The notes: generated by a model not told the origin, from the sequence alone. DNA of 48,619 nucleotides from Solirubrobacterales bacterium (GCA_017882505.1 JADGPJ010000011.1:1-48619); one strand, 5' to 3'. Positions 25,248 through 33,684 are shown, numbered from the stretch's first letter. Program-made: numbers and translations.

Positions 25248-26135
25248 GTGAACTGGGAAACGGCGCTGTCCGAGTACGACCGCGATCTCCGCGCCCGCGG
25301 CTCGGCGGAGCGGACCAGGCGCGCCTACGCGGTCGATCTCGCCGGCTTCGTCGAGTGGGTCGGGCCGCAGGGGCTCGACCCCGGCGACGTTCGCCACCGC
25401 GACGTGCGCCGCTTCGCCGCCGGGCTCTCCTCGGCCGGCGCGGCGCCGGCCACCGTCGCCCGCAAGCTGGCGGCGATCCGCGGCCTCTACGGCTTCCTGG
25501 TCCGCACCGAGCGCGCCGGCCAGAACCCGGCCGAGCTGGTCTCCAGCCCGAAGCGCTCGGAGAAGCTGCCGAAGGTGCTCTCGACCGAGCAGATGCGCTC
25601 GCTGCTGGAGCGGATTTCGGCTCGCACGCCGCTCGAGATCCGCGACCGGGCGATGCTCGAGCTCGCCTACTCGTGCGGGCTGCGCTGTGAGGAGATCGTC
25701 AACCTCGACGTCGGCGCGATGGATTTCGACGGCGAGCAGCTGCGGGTGCTCGGCAAGGGCTCGAAGGAGCGGATCCTGCCGGTCGGAGAGCCCGCCCAGC
25801 GAGCGCTGGAGCGCTACCTGGAGCGCGGCCGGCGGGCGCTGGCCACCGATCCGCGCGAGCCGGCGCTGTTCCTCTCCAAGAGCGGCCGCCGCCTCTCGAA
25901 CTCCGATATCACCCGGCGATTGGGCCTCTGGACCCGCGAGGCGGCACTCGCCGCCGGCGTCTCGCCCCATTCACTTCGGCATTCCTTCGCGACCCACCTC
26001 TTGGAGGGCGGGGCGGATCTGCGTACGATCCAGGAGTTGCTCGGCCACTCCTCGATCTCGACCACCCAGGTCTACACCCGCGTCGACGCCGCTCGTTTGC
26101 GGGACACCTATGCGGCCAGTCATCCCCGCGCGTGA
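25248..26135 (+). CDS. XerC/XerD-type tyrosine recombinase
   Basis: From GTG 25248 the protein has 295 residues, the usual Xer size. An N-terminal SAM-like core-binding domain (ALSEYDRDLRARGSAERTR to GFLVRTERAGQNP) is followed by a catalytic domain. That domain has the arginine of SCGLRCEEI, HSLRHSFATHLLEGG (His-x-x-Arg), GHSSISTTQVYTR (His and nucleophile Tyr) and the beta-hairpin lysine in LGKGSKERILPV. It resolves chromosome dimers at dif. A TTG at 25209 is the alternative start. The position before the sigma factor gene matches housekeeping xer genes of actinobacteria rather than an island integrase. XerC and XerD cannot be separated here. Confidence 0.92.
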   Translation: MNWETALSEYDRDLRARGSAERTRRAYAVDLAGFVEWVGPQGLDPGDVRHRDVRRFAAGLSSAGAAPATVARKLAAIRGLYGFLVRTERAGQNPAELVSSPKRSEKLPKVLSTEQMRSLLERISARTPLEIRDRAMLELAYSCGLRCEEIVNLDVGAMDFDGEQLRVLGKGSKERILPVGEPAQRALERYLERGRRALATDPREPALFLSKSGRRLSNSDITRRLGLWTREAALAAGVSPHSLRHSFATHLLEGGADLRTIQELLGHSSISTTQVYTRVDAARLRDTYAASHPRA

Positions 26136-26157
26136 GTCCAAACAGGCCAATCGAACG

Positions 26158-26163
26158 TAGAAT
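26158..26163 (+). promoter_or_regulatory. putative -10 box (TAGAAT) of the sigma factor gene
   Basis: TAGAAT is a near-consensus actinobacterial -10 element. It ends 11 bases before ATG 26175, and no Shine-Dalgarno sequence lies between. No clear -35 element is visible 17 bases upstream. Confidence 0.4.
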
Positions 26164-26174
26164 CGGATAACTCC

Positions 26175-26948
26175 ATGGAAACCGGCGTAAAAGAGGTAGA
26201 GCTCCGCGATCTATGGCGACGCTATAAGGACGACGGCGACGGCACCGCTCGCGAGCGTCTGGTGGTCGCCTATTCGCCGATGGTCAAGTTCGTTGCCGGA
26301 CGTCTCGGCGCCGGGCTTCCCTCGCATGTCGAAGACGCCGACCTGATCTCCTACGGGCTCGTCGGCCTGATCGGCGCGATCGAGCGCTTCGAGCCCGAGC
26401 GCGGGATCAAGTTCGAGACCTTCGCGATGACCCGTATCCGCGGCTCGATCATCGACGAACTGCGCTCGCTCGACTGGGTGCCGCGCTCGGTCCGCTCGCG
26501 GGCGCGCGAGATCGAAGTCGCGCAGGCCAAACTCGAGCACGAGCTGCAGCGGGCCCCCTCAGAGAGTGAGCTTGCGGCGAAACTGAACATGTCGGAAGAA
26601 GAACTGCAGAGCTCGCTGCTCGAGATCGCCAACTCCTCGGTCTACGCGCTCGACGAGCTCTGGACCGTCTCGGACTCCTCCGGGGACCAGGTCTCCCTGC
26701 TGGACACGATCGCCGACGACGGCTCCGCCGACCCGCAGGAGGCGCTCGCCACCAGCGAGGTCAAGGAGCGGCTGACCGAGGCGATCAGCGGGCTGCCCGA
26801 GCGCGAGCAGCTGGTCGTCGCCCTCTACTACTACGAGAACCTGACCCTGCGGGAGATCGGCGAGGTCCTCGGAGTCACCGAGTCGCGGGTCTCCCAGTTG
26901 CACACCAAGGCCGTGATGCGGCTGAAGTCCCACCTGCAGCAGGACTAG
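26175..26948 (+). CDS. FliA/WhiG-family RNA polymerase sigma factor
   Basis: The 257-residue protein has region 2 (LVVAYSPMVKFVAGRLGAGLP; EDADLISYGLVGLIGAIERFEPERG; FETFAMTRIRGSIIDELRSLDWVPRS). Region 3 (IEVAQAKLEHELQRAPSESELA) and region 4 follow, with the helix-turn-helix LTLREIGEVLGVTESRVSQL. The DWVPRS motif and the length place it in the FliA/WhiG/SigB-like group. In non-motile actinobacteria WhiG governs development; no flagellar or sporulation gene is in the window, so the regulon is unknown. It lies 39 bases after the Xer gene. Confidence 0.93.
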   Translation: METGVKEVELRDLWRRYKDDGDGTARERLVVAYSPMVKFVAGRLGAGLPSHVEDADLISYGLVGLIGAIERFEPERGIKFETFAMTRIRGSIIDELRSLDWVPRSVRSRAREIEVAQAKLEHELQRAPSESELAAKLNMSEEELQSSLLEIANSSVYALDELWTVSDSSGDQVSLLDTIADDGSADPQEALATSEVKERLTEAISGLPEREQLVVALYYYENLTLREIGEVLGVTESRVSQLHTKAVMRLKSHLQQD

Positions 26949-26953
26949 GCGCG

Positions 26954-27424
26954 GTGCGCTGGCGCCTCCGTCACCGGCGAGCGCAGCTTCCGGTCTCCGC
27001 GCCGGGGTCGCGGCTGACGAGCGCCGATCCGGCGGCTCGCGGGGCCCGGGCGGAGAGGGGAGAGGCCGAGCTCTCGCCGCTGAGCCGCTTCGAGCGCGCG
27101 GCGGCCCGCTTCAACGCCAGCGATGCCGGCCACACCGTGTCCGGCCTGGTCAGAACGCTCGGCAACCCCTGGGTCTCCGTCGGCGCCTCGGCCGGGGCCG
27201 CCGAGGAGGTGCGGATCACGGTCGCCTGGGAGCTCTCCTGGTACCAGTGGGGGGTCGACCTCGGCGACGAGATGCGCCCCGTCTTCGAGCTCGGCAAGGG
27301 CCGCGAGATGTCCCAGATCGATGCCGCCGCGCGGCAGTGGAACGCCTCGACGATCGAGGGCGGCAGGATCGTCCTCGTCGCCCCCACCGCCCGCCGGACC
27401 GCCGCCGACCGGGTCCGGCGCTGA
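26954..27424 (+). CDS. hypothetical protein
   Basis: An open frame of 156 residues from GTG 26954, five bases after the sigma factor gene. The first ~40 residues are Arg/Ala/Pro-rich and may not be translated. The rest (LSPLSRFERAAARFNASDAG onward) looks structured, with a VRITVAWELSWYQWGVDLG strand-helix region rich in Trp and Tyr and a final EGGRIVLVAP strand. No signal peptide, membrane segment or known motif is seen. Close spacing with the sigma factor upstream and RNase HI downstream suggests one transcript. The family is not recognised and the start is uncertain. Confidence 0.65.
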   Translation: MRWRLRHRRAQLPVSAPGSRLTSADPAARGARAERGEAELSPLSRFERAAARFNASDAGHTVSGLVRTLGNPWVSVGASAGAAEEVRITVAWELSWYQWGVDLGDEMRPVFELGKGREMSQIDAAARQWNASTIEGGRIVLVAPTARRTAADRVRR

Positions 27425-27430
27425 TTCGCG

Positions 27431-27838
27431 ATGACCAGGGTCACGGTCAACGTCGACGGTGGTGCCAGGGGCAACCCGGGCCCGGCCGCGATCGGTGTCG
27501 TCGTCCGTGGCCCGGACGAGAAAGTGCTCGAGGAGCTCGGCGAAGCGATCGGTCGCGCCACGAACAACGTCGCCGAGTACAGGGCGCTGCTGAGAGGGAT
27601 CGAGCTGGCGGCAGCGCACGGCGCCGACGAGCTGGAGCTGGTCGGCGACTCCGAGCTGGTGGTGCGCCAGGTCGAAGGCCGCTACAAGGTCAAGGACGCG
27701 ACTCTGCGCGAGCTTCACGCCGAGGCAAAGCGCGAGCTCGCTTCCTTCGACAGCTGGTCGATCCGCCACGTGCGCCGGGAGAGCAACGCCGACGCCGATC
27801 GCCTGGTCAACCGGGCGCTGGATGGCGCCGATGGCTGA
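27431..27838 (+). CDS. RNase HI family protein (ribonuclease H-like)
   Basis: The 135-residue single-domain RNase H fold carries the four catalytic carboxylates: Asp in NVDGGARGNPGPAAIG, Glu in NNVAEYRALLRGIELA, Asp in LVGDSELVVRQVEGRYKVK, and Asp in ESNADADRLVN. It is close to the actinobacterial and plant-type RNase HI group that lacks the basic protrusion of E. coli RNase HI. It would cleave RNA in RNA-DNA hybrids. The stop overlaps the start of the following VOC gene by eight bases. With RNase HII at 13.9-14.6 kb the cell has both RNase H types in this region. Confidence 0.92.
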   Translation: MTRVTVNVDGGARGNPGPAAIGVVVRGPDEKVLEELGEAIGRATNNVAEYRALLRGIELAAAHGADELELVGDSELVVRQVEGRYKVKDATLRELHAEAKRELASFDSWSIRHVRRESNADADRLVNRALDGADG

Positions 27839-28322
27839 GCCGATCGATCCCGGCGTCGACATCGGCCACGTCCACCTCAAGGTCGCCGACGTCGACCGCG
27901 CCCTCGAGTTCTACTGCGGCGTCCTCGGCTTCGAGCTGATGCAGCGGTACGGCGCTGACGCCGCCTTCATCTCGGCCGGCGGCTACCACCACCACATCGG
28001 CCTCAACTCCTGGGAGTCCAAAGGTGGACCGCCGCCGCCGCGGGGCACGACCGGGCTCTACCACACGGCGATCCGCTACCCGACCCGCCGCGCCCTCGCC
28101 GACGCGCTGAAACGGCTGGTCGACGCCCGGATCAGGCTCACCGGCGCCTCCGACCACGGCGTCAGCGAGGCGCTCTACCTCAACGACCCCGACGGCAACG
28201 GCGTCGAGCTCTACTGGGACCGGGCGAAGGAGGACTGGCCGCAGCCGCAGCCCGGCCAGAAGGTCGAGATGTTCGTCCATCCACTGGACCTCGAAGACCT
28301 CCTGGCCGAGCTCGGCGAGTGA
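27831..28322 (+). CDS. VOC family protein (glyoxalase/extradiol dioxygenase-like)
   Basis: From ATG 27831 the protein has 163 residues with the vicinal-oxygen-chelate pattern: IGHVHLKVADVDRALEFYCGVLGF with the first metal His, then FISAGGYHHHIGLNSW, LYHTAIRYPTRRALADAL, and LYLNDPDGNGVELYWDR with the metal Glu. The N-terminal and YHHH motifs recall CatE-like catechol-2,3-dioxygenase relatives common in actinobacteria. True substrate unknown. ATG 27822 is an alternative start three codons upstream. It overlaps the RNase HI gene by eight bases. The convergent protease gene ends three bases beyond its stop. Confidence 0.88.
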   Translation: MAEPIDPGVDIGHVHLKVADVDRALEFYCGVLGFELMQRYGADAAFISAGGYHHHIGLNSWESKGGPPPPRGTTGLYHTAIRYPTRRALADALKRLVDARIRLTGASDHGVSEALYLNDPDGNGVELYWDRAKEDWPQPQPGQKVEMFVHPLDLEDLLAELGE

Positions 28323-28325
28323 AGC

Positions 28326-29153
28326 TCAGGAGCCGAGGATGGCTCCCGGCAGTTCACCCTCGAACGGCACCGTTCCTGGAGCCAGCTGCATCCCCGTGAA
28401 GGCGCTGTGCGCGTGCAGGTAGGCGAGCTCCCGGCTGAGGTCTCCGACCCCGTTGGAGCCGGGTAGCGGCGCCAGCTGCAGGGTGCTGAGGATCCCGATC
28501 GCTTCGCCGGAGGCGTTCATGAAGCCGCTGCCGGAATCGCCGGGGACGCCGGGGGAGAGGGTGATCACGTTGTGGCTCCAGCCGCCGCCTTCGTTCTGCA
28601 CGACCACTCCCTGCTTGGGGCTGAGCATGGTGACGCCGCCGCGCAGCTCCGAGTTGCCGTAGGAGTAGACGGTCGAGCCGAGTTCGCCGACGGTGCCGAC
28701 GCCGCTGGGACCGCCGAAGCCCGGAACCGAGGGGTTCACCCTGGCGGCGTCGGCCGGGTCGAGCCTGATCAGCGCCAGGTCGTTGTAGGCGCAGGTGTCG
28801 GGGTCGGTCTCAGCGGCCGCCTGCATCGTCAGCCAGGAGTTGTAGACCAGGGTTCCCGGCTTGCTCGCGCCGGTGACTTCGATCGGCGTACCGAGTGGCA
28901 GCGAGCCGCTGGTGCAGCCGTTGGTTTCGGTTTGGCCACCGGTCCCGGAGCAGTGGGCGGCCTGCCCGAGGAAGACGGTCGAGCCTTCCTCGAAGACGAA
29001 GTTCGAGGTGCACTGGGCGCCCGCGGTGAAGGTCTGGACGCCGGGATGGATCCGAGCCGTCCCGGCCGGCGCCCACGCCGATGCGGCGGTGGGGACGAGC
29101 ATCGCGACCGCGAGGGCCAGCGAGGCCGCGATTGCGAACATGCTTCGATTCAT
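28326..29153 (-). CDS. secreted trypsin-like serine protease
   Basis: From ATG 29153, preceded by GGAGGAGG, the protein has 275 residues. A signal peptide (NRSMFAIAASLALAVAMLV, cleaved near ASAWA) is followed by a chymotrypsin-fold domain with the triad His in FLGQAAHCSG, Asp in CAYNDLALIRL and Ser in GVPGDSGSGFM. Cysteine pairs (QCTS/AHC and GCTS/DTC) fit extracellular disulphides. It would act outside the cell; the target is unknown. It is divergent from the NAD(P)-binding gene with 117 bases between. Confidence 0.9.
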   Translation of the reverse strand: MNRSMFAIAASLALAVAMLVPTAASAWAPAGTARIHPGVQTFTAGAQCTSNFVFEEGSTVFLGQAAHCSGTGGQTETNGCTSGSLPLGTPIEVTGASKPGTLVYNSWLTMQAAAETDPDTCAYNDLALIRLDPADAARVNPSVPGFGGPSGVGTVGELGSTVYSYGNSELRGGVTMLSPKQGVVVQNEGGGWSHNVITLSPGVPGDSGSGFMNASGEAIGILSTLQLAPLPGSNGVGDLSRELAYLHAHSAFTGMQLAPGTVPFEGELPGAILGS

Positions 29154-29270
29154 GGATACGCCTCCTCCGTAATGCGCGTGATCACCGTTTCCCAACGGCC
29201 TGAGCGGAGGAGACTACCCAATAATGAGTATTCCCAGTCGAGTCCCGGCTGGCAAGGAAAGGAGCCGAGC

Positions 29271-29918
29271 ATGGAGATCGAGGTGGCGATAGCGGGAGGC
29301 CACGGCAAGATCGGGTTGCTGCTCGGCAAGCTGCTGGTCGAGCAGGGACACACGGTCCTGGGTCTGATTCGCAATCCCGACCAGGAAGACGACCTGCACG
29401 CCATCGGCGTCGAGCCGGTTCTCTGCGACCTCGAGGCCGACGACGACGTCGGCGAGGCCGTCGCGGGCGTCGACGCCGTCGTCTTCGCCGCCGGCGCCGG
29501 GGCCGGGAGCGGCGTCGAGCGCAAGCGGACGATGGACCTCGGCGGCGCCGTCAAGCTGATCGAGGCCGCCAGGGAAAAGGGCATCGGCCGCTACGTGATC
29601 GTCAGCTCGATGGGCGCGGCCGACCCGCCGGCCGAGGGGGGCGACGCCTTCGGCGAGTACCTGCGGGCGAAGGCGGCCGCCGACCGGGCGCTGGTCGAGA
29701 GCGGCCTCGACTACACGATCGTACGCCCGGGGATGCTGACCGACGAGCCGCCGACCGGGCGGGTCGAGATCGGCTCGCGGGTCGAGCGCGCCGAGGTTCC
29801 CCGCGCCGACGTCGCCGCGGTGCTCGCCGCCGTCTTGGTCGCGCCCAACACGATCGGCGAGACCTTCGAACTGATCTCCGGCGAGACCCCGATCGGGGAC
29901 GCGGTGGCGGCGCTCTGA
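29271..29918 (+). CDS. NAD(P)H-binding atypical SDR (YwnB/NmrA-like)
   Basis: The 215-residue Rossmann protein starts at ATG 29271 behind AAAGGAGC. The dinucleotide motif is VAIAGGHGKIGLLLGKLLVEQG. An acidic-loop region LCDLEADDDVGEAV follows, then VIVSSMGAADPP, a YLRAKAAADRALVESGLDYTIVRPGML segment and AEVPRADVAAVLAAVL. This is the NAD(P)H-binding single-domain epimerase-like family (BVR-B/YwnB-like); substrate unknown. It stands alone on the plus strand. Its end converges on the MBL-rhodanese gene with 10 bases between. Confidence 0.9.
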   Translation: MEIEVAIAGGHGKIGLLLGKLLVEQGHTVLGLIRNPDQEDDLHAIGVEPVLCDLEADDDVGEAVAGVDAVVFAAGAGAGSGVERKRTMDLGGAVKLIEAAREKGIGRYVIVSSMGAADPPAEGGDAFGEYLRAKAAADRALVESGLDYTIVRPGMLTDEPPTGRVEIGSRVERAEVPRADVAAVLAAVLVAPNTIGETFELISGETPIGDAVAAL

Positions 29919-29928
29919 GCTCGCCGGC

Positions 29929-31329
29929 CTAGAGCGCGGGGCTGGCGTCGCGGGCGCCGCTGCGCACCGGGTGGCCGCCATCGCGCCAGGTTCCGACGCC
30001 CTGGCCGACGTGGACGACGTCGGCGAAGCCCTCGCGCTGGAGGATCGAGGCGGCGAGGCCGCTGCGCTTGCCGCCGCGGCAGATCGCCGCGATCGGGCGG
30101 TCGCGGGGGAGCTCGTCGAGGCGCTCGGCGAGGTCGCCGTAGGGGATGTGGAGCGAGTCGGGGATGTGCTCGCCGGCGTACTCGGCGGCGTTGCGGACGT
30201 CGAGGATCAGCGGCGGCTCCGGCGCCTCGACCCGTCGGGCCAGCTCGTCGGGGTCGATCAGCTCGATCTTGCGCACCGGACGCTCCTCCGTGCGCCAGGC
30301 GGTCATCCCGCCCTCGAGGAAGCCGCGAACCCGCAGCCCGACCGCGGCCAGCAGCGAGGAGGCGTGGCGCTCGTCGCCGTCGGAGGCGGCGACGACGATG
30401 ATCTCGGCGCCGTCGGGTGCGACCCGGGAGACCTTGGTGGCGAAGCCCGTGTCGTAGGAGGAGGTGCTGAGGGCGCCGGCGATGTGGGCCTCGTCGAACT
30501 CCTCGTTGGTGCGGCCGTCGATCACGACGGCGCCGGCGGCGACGGCCTCCTCAATCTCGTGCGGGGTCAGCGGACACGGGGTGCCGAAGTCCTCGACCAG
30601 TGGTCCGCGGTTGAGGCCGACGATCTGCTCGACGTTCGGTGGCTTATCGCCCAGCGAGGCGAGGGCGTCCTCGACGAACTCGGCCTCCTCGGTGAGCGCC
30701 AGCGCCCGGTTGTGCTGGCGCTCGAAGCCGATCGTCGAAGAGGTCTTGAGGTCGATCCCGGAGCCGCCGCAGAGCGAGCCGCCGAGGTGGCCGGGCCAGA
30801 TCTCGACCTCGTCGTCGAGGGTCAGCAGACGCCCGTGCAGGGAGCGGAACATGTCCGTGGCGCCCTCGCGGGGCTCGACGGCCAGGTCTGGCCGGGCGAC
30901 GTCGCCGATGAACAGCGAGTCGCCGCCGAGCAGCGCCCAGGGGGCGCCGTCGCGGCTCGCGTCGCGCAGCAGGAAGGAGGTGTGCTCGGGCCGGTGCCCA
31001 GGGGTGTGGATCGCCTCGATCGAGAGGTCGCCGAGCTCCAGCACCCAGCCGTCGCCGAAGGGCTCGTGCTCGTAGGCCGCTTCGGCCAGCTCGTGGATGT
31101 GGATCGTGGCGCCCGTGGTCCGCGCCAGGCGGCCGTGTCCGGAGACGTGGTCGGCGTGGTTGTGGGTCTCCAGCACGTGGCCGATCCGCACCCCGTGCAG
31201 GCGCGCCAGCCGCCGGTAGGGATCGATGTCCCACTGCGGATCGACGACCACGGCGACGCCGGTTTCGCGGTCCGCGACCAGGTAGGAGGCGCAGCCGAGA
31301 TCCTCGTGGATTATCTGACGGAAAAGCAT
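29929..31329 (-). CDS. MBL-fold persulfide dioxygenase-like protein with two rhodanese domains
   Basis: From ATG 31329 the protein has 466 residues. An ETHE1-like MBL domain comes first: THNHADHVSGH, TPGHRPEHTSF, LGGDSLFIGDVARPDL and IWPGHLGGSLCG. Then come two rhodanese domains (about 265-355 and 370-460). The second has the active-site loop AAICRGGKRSG with Cys. The first reads VVAASDGDERH at the equivalent place and lacks the cysteine. Such fusions oxidise persulfides and transfer sulfane sulfur. It is divergent from the nitroreductase gene with 123 bases between. The open frame continues far upstream, but the MLFRQIIHEDLGCASY start fits the family. Confidence 0.92.
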   Translation of the reverse strand: MLFRQIIHEDLGCASYLVADRETGVAVVVDPQWDIDPYRRLARLHGVRIGHVLETHNHADHVSGHGRLARTTGATIHIHELAEAAYEHEPFGDGWVLELGDLSIEAIHTPGHRPEHTSFLLRDASRDGAPWALLGGDSLFIGDVARPDLAVEPREGATDMFRSLHGRLLTLDDEVEIWPGHLGGSLCGGSGIDLKTSSTIGFERQHNRALALTEEAEFVEDALASLGDKPPNVEQIVGLNRGPLVEDFGTPCPLTPHEIEEAVAAGAVVIDGRTNEEFDEAHIAGALSTSSYDTGFATKVSRVAPDGAEIIVVAASDGDERHASSLLAAVGLRVRGFLEGGMTAWRTEERPVRKIELIDPDELARRVEAPEPPLILDVRNAAEYAGEHIPDSLHIPYGDLAERLDELPRDRPIAAICRGGKRSGLAASILQREGFADVVHVGQGVGTWRDGGHPVRSGARDASPAL

Positions 31330-31452
31330 GTCGTTCAGGCTAGCGCGGACTCGCCCAACCGGCTTGGAGGAAGCACAACGGGCCGTTCTCCGGCCACCGG
31401 TGCAGCGACTAGATTGAACTCGCCCGGTTCCGCTCCCAAGGAGAGACTGACG

Positions 31453-32130
31453 ATGTCGACCGCTGCGGCCCCTGAATCCCTGCTTCCGCTCAGTGCCGAG
31501 GAGCTCCTGATGACGACTCGTGGCGTCCGCAAGCGGCTCGACTTCTCGCGCCCGGTCGAGCGCGACGTGCTGCGCTCCTGTGTCGCCGCGGCACTGCAGG
31601 CTCCCTCTGGCTCGAACCGCTGGGCGCTTCAGTTCGTGATCGTCACCGACGCCGACCGTCGCCGGGCGATCGGCGAGGCCTACCGCGCCGGCTACGAGAC
31701 CTATCGCAGTCTCGACGGCGTCTACATCGGCAGCATCGAGAAGGGCGATCCCGACCTCGACCGCCAGCAGCAGCGGACCGCCAGCTCGGCCGACTTCCTC
31801 GCCGAGCACATGGGGGAGGCGCCGGCGATCGTCGCCGCCTGCGCCCCCGGGCGCGCCGAGGAGGGCCCGGCGATCAGGAAGACGACGCTGCTCGGCAGCG
31901 TGATGCCGGGGATGTGGTCGTTCATGCTCGCCGCCCGGCTGCGCGGGCTGGGCACCTGCTGGACCACGGTCAGCCTCTTCGAGGAAGAGGCAACCGCGGC
32001 GGCCTTCGGCATCGACAAGGACGCGGTCACGATCGCCGCCGTCTCCCCGGTCGCCTACACCCGCGGCACCGACTTCAAGCCCGCGCTCCGTCCCGATCCG
32101 GACGAGGTCATCCACTGGGATCAGTGGTAG
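31453..32130 (+). CDS. nitroreductase family protein
   Basis: From ATG 31453 (Shine-Dalgarno AAGGAGAG) the protein has 225 residues of the FMN-dependent nitroreductase fold. Features are TTRGVRKRLDFSRPVERDVL, AALQAPSGSNRWALQFVIV with the FMN-contacting Ser and Asn, a central helix MPGMWSFMLAARLRGLGTCWT, and VSPVAYTRGTDFKP. The substrate is unknown. A TAGATT at 31410 may be the -10 box. The reading frame is open far upstream on this strand, but only as the shadow of the divergent MBL-rhodanese gene. A nitronate monooxygenase gene follows after 29 bases. Confidence 0.9.
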   Translation: MSTAAAPESLLPLSAEELLMTTRGVRKRLDFSRPVERDVLRSCVAAALQAPSGSNRWALQFVIVTDADRRRAIGEAYRAGYETYRSLDGVYIGSIEKGDPDLDRQQQRTASSADFLAEHMGEAPAIVAACAPGRAEEGPAIRKTTLLGSVMPGMWSFMLAARLRGLGTCWTTVSLFEEEATAAAFGIDKDAVTIAAVSPVAYTRGTDFKPALRPDPDEVIHWDQW

Positions 32131-32159
32131 CGCCGGTCTGGATGGTCGACTCCATCTAG

Positions 32160-33116
32160 ATGAGCGGCCTGCCGGAGCGGATAGCGTCGCGCCTGAGGCT
32201 GCCGCTGATCGTGGCGCCGATGCTCAACGTGTCGGGGGTGGAGCTGGTCACCGCAGCCTGCGGCGCCGGCGCGATCGGCGCCTTCCCGGCCGCCAACCCC
32301 GGCAGCGCCGCCGAGCTCGACCGCTGGCTGAGCGAGATCGAGCAGGCGGCCGCCGCGGCGGACAACCCGGCTCCCCACTGCCCCAATCTGATCGTTCGCG
32401 ACCCGCGCCTGGCCGAGCACCTCGAGGTCGTCGTCGCCCACCGAGTGGAGATGGTGATCGCCAGCGTCGGCTCGCCGGCGCCGCTGGTCGAGCCGCTGCA
32501 CGACGTCGGCGCCCTCGTCTTCGCCGACGTGGCGACGCTCGAGCACGCCCGCAAGGCGGTGGCGACCGGCGTCGACGGGCTCGTCCTGCTCACCGCCGGC
32601 GCCGGCGGCCAGACCGGCTGGATGAACCCCTTCGCCTTCACCAGGGCGGTGCGCTCCACCTTCGACGGGCCGATTGTGCTCGCCGGCGGGATTAGCGACG
32701 GGCACGCGCTGCGTGCCGCACTCGACCTCGGCGCCGACCTCGCTTACATGGGCACCCGCTTCATAGCCAGCCAGGAGAGCCTGGCCGACCGGGTTTACAA
32801 GGAGATGCTGGTCGAGAGCTCGCTCGACGACGTCGTCCTCACCGAGGCCTTCACCGGCCTGCCGGCGAACATGCTGGCGCCGTCGATCCGCGCCGCCGGC
32901 CTCGACCCGGAAGCGCTCGACGAGTCGGTCACGCCGGCTGGCGCCGCCGAGCTATACGGCGCCCGCGCTGCCAGCGCCGGCCCCCGTCGCTGGACCGACA
33001 TCTTCAGCGCCGGCCACTCGGTCTCAGGGGTTGAGCGGATCGAGCCGGCCGCCGAGATCATCGAGCGGACTCGCGCCGAGTACCTCAGCCCCCGCTCTTC
33101 CTCTCCAGCTTGCTGA
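32160..33116 (+). CDS. nitronate monooxygenase
   Basis: The 318-residue FMN TIM-barrel protein of the NMO/2-nitropropane dioxygenase family carries LPLIVAPMLNVSGVELVTAA, VGSPAPLVEPLHDVGALVFADV, LTAGAGGQTGWMNPFAF, IVLAGGISDGHALRAALDLG and AYMGTRFIASQES. It oxidises alkyl nitronates such as propionate-3-nitronate. The gene follows the nitroreductase on the same strand, and together they could handle nitro compounds (inference). Its last 32 bases overlap the end of the convergent coiled-coil gene. Confidence 0.92.
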   Translation: MSGLPERIASRLRLPLIVAPMLNVSGVELVTAACGAGAIGAFPAANPGSAAELDRWLSEIEQAAAAADNPAPHCPNLIVRDPRLAEHLEVVVAHRVEMVIASVGSPAPLVEPLHDVGALVFADVATLEHARKAVATGVDGLVLLTAGAGGQTGWMNPFAFTRAVRSTFDGPIVLAGGISDGHALRAALDLGADLAYMGTRFIASQESLADRVYKEMLVESSLDDVVLTEAFTGLPANMLAPSIRAAGLDPEALDESVTPAGAAELYGARAASAGPRRWTDIFSAGHSVSGVERIEPAAEIIERTRAEYLSPRSSSPAC

Positions 33117-33615
33117 CCCGTTCAGCGAGTTCGGCGAGTTCGGCTTCCACGTCTTCCTGACCCACGTTGACGTTGGAGACGCTCTTCTTCAGCTTGCCGT
33201 CCAGGCTCTGCACTTCGGCCATCTGGGCTTCCAGGCCGCCGACTCGCGATTCGAGCTTGCGCAGCTTCTTGGTCCCGCCGGCCACGGCGGCGTTGACCTG
33301 ACGCTTGATCCTCGCCCGGTCCCGCTGAGCGAGCTTGTCGCTTTCTTCCTGGAATTCGTCGGCGGCCTTGAGGGCCCCGTTGAGCCCGTTCAGTTCTCCC
33401 CTGATCTGGGCCGTGGCGTCGTTGACGAGCTTCTTCTCGTTGACGCTGCTGTTGTTCGCCGAGATCGCGATCACGAGGCCGACCGCGGCGACCGCGAAGA
33501 CGATGGCGAAGAGGATCCAGAACCAGGGGCGGGTGTCGCGAATGTCGTCGATGCCGCGCAACCTACATCGACCGCCGGCCGTGTCCGCCCAAGGCCGCAA
33601 CCGTCCCCTGGCCAC
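33085..33615 (-). CDS. membrane-anchored coiled-coil protein
   Basis: The 176-residue frame has one membrane helix (WFWILFAIVFAVAAVGLVIAI) near the N-terminus. A long charged coiled coil follows (KLVNDATAQIRGELNGLN to ELAELAERVSKLERKSGG) with heptad-like Leu/Val/Ala spacing. The topology suggests a cytoplasmic start and an extracytoplasmic coil, but this is a guess. No enzyme motif is present. The start may instead be TTG 33561 (LRGIDDIRDTRPW), with AGG just upstream. It overlaps the nitronate monooxygenase gene tail-to-tail by 32 bases. Function unknown. Confidence 0.75.
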   Translation of the reverse strand: MARGRLRPWADTAGGRCRLRGIDDIRDTRPWFWILFAIVFAVAAVGLVIAISANNSSVNEKKLVNDATAQIRGELNGLNGALKAADEFQEESDKLAQRDRARIKRQVNAAVAGGTKKLRKLESRVGGLEAQMAEVQSLDGKLKKSVSNVNVGQEDVEAELAELAERVSKLERKSGG

Positions 33616-33667
33616 GGCTCCGAATGCGGGTCAGGTGAGGCGGAGGGAGGAAACCACGAGTCCAGGC

Positions 33668-33673
33668 TAGAAT
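33668..33673 (+). promoter_or_regulatory. putative -10 box (TAGAAT) of tRNA-Gly
   Basis: The same TAGAAT hexamer as before the sigma factor gene, ending 11 bases before the first base of the tRNA. No clear -35 hexamer is visible. Confidence 0.4.
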
Positions 33674-33684
33674 CACCGCTCAGT

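Noticed and set aside
25248-26135. Island integrase for the tRNA-Gly repeats
   Set aside because: Its length, motifs and position before the sigma factor gene fit housekeeping Xer, and it lies 7.5 kb outside the repeats.
29971-31452. Long in-frame extension upstream of the nitroreductase
   Set aside because: It mirrors the MBL-rhodanese gene on the opposite strand; the nitroreductase has its own ribosome-binding site at 31453.
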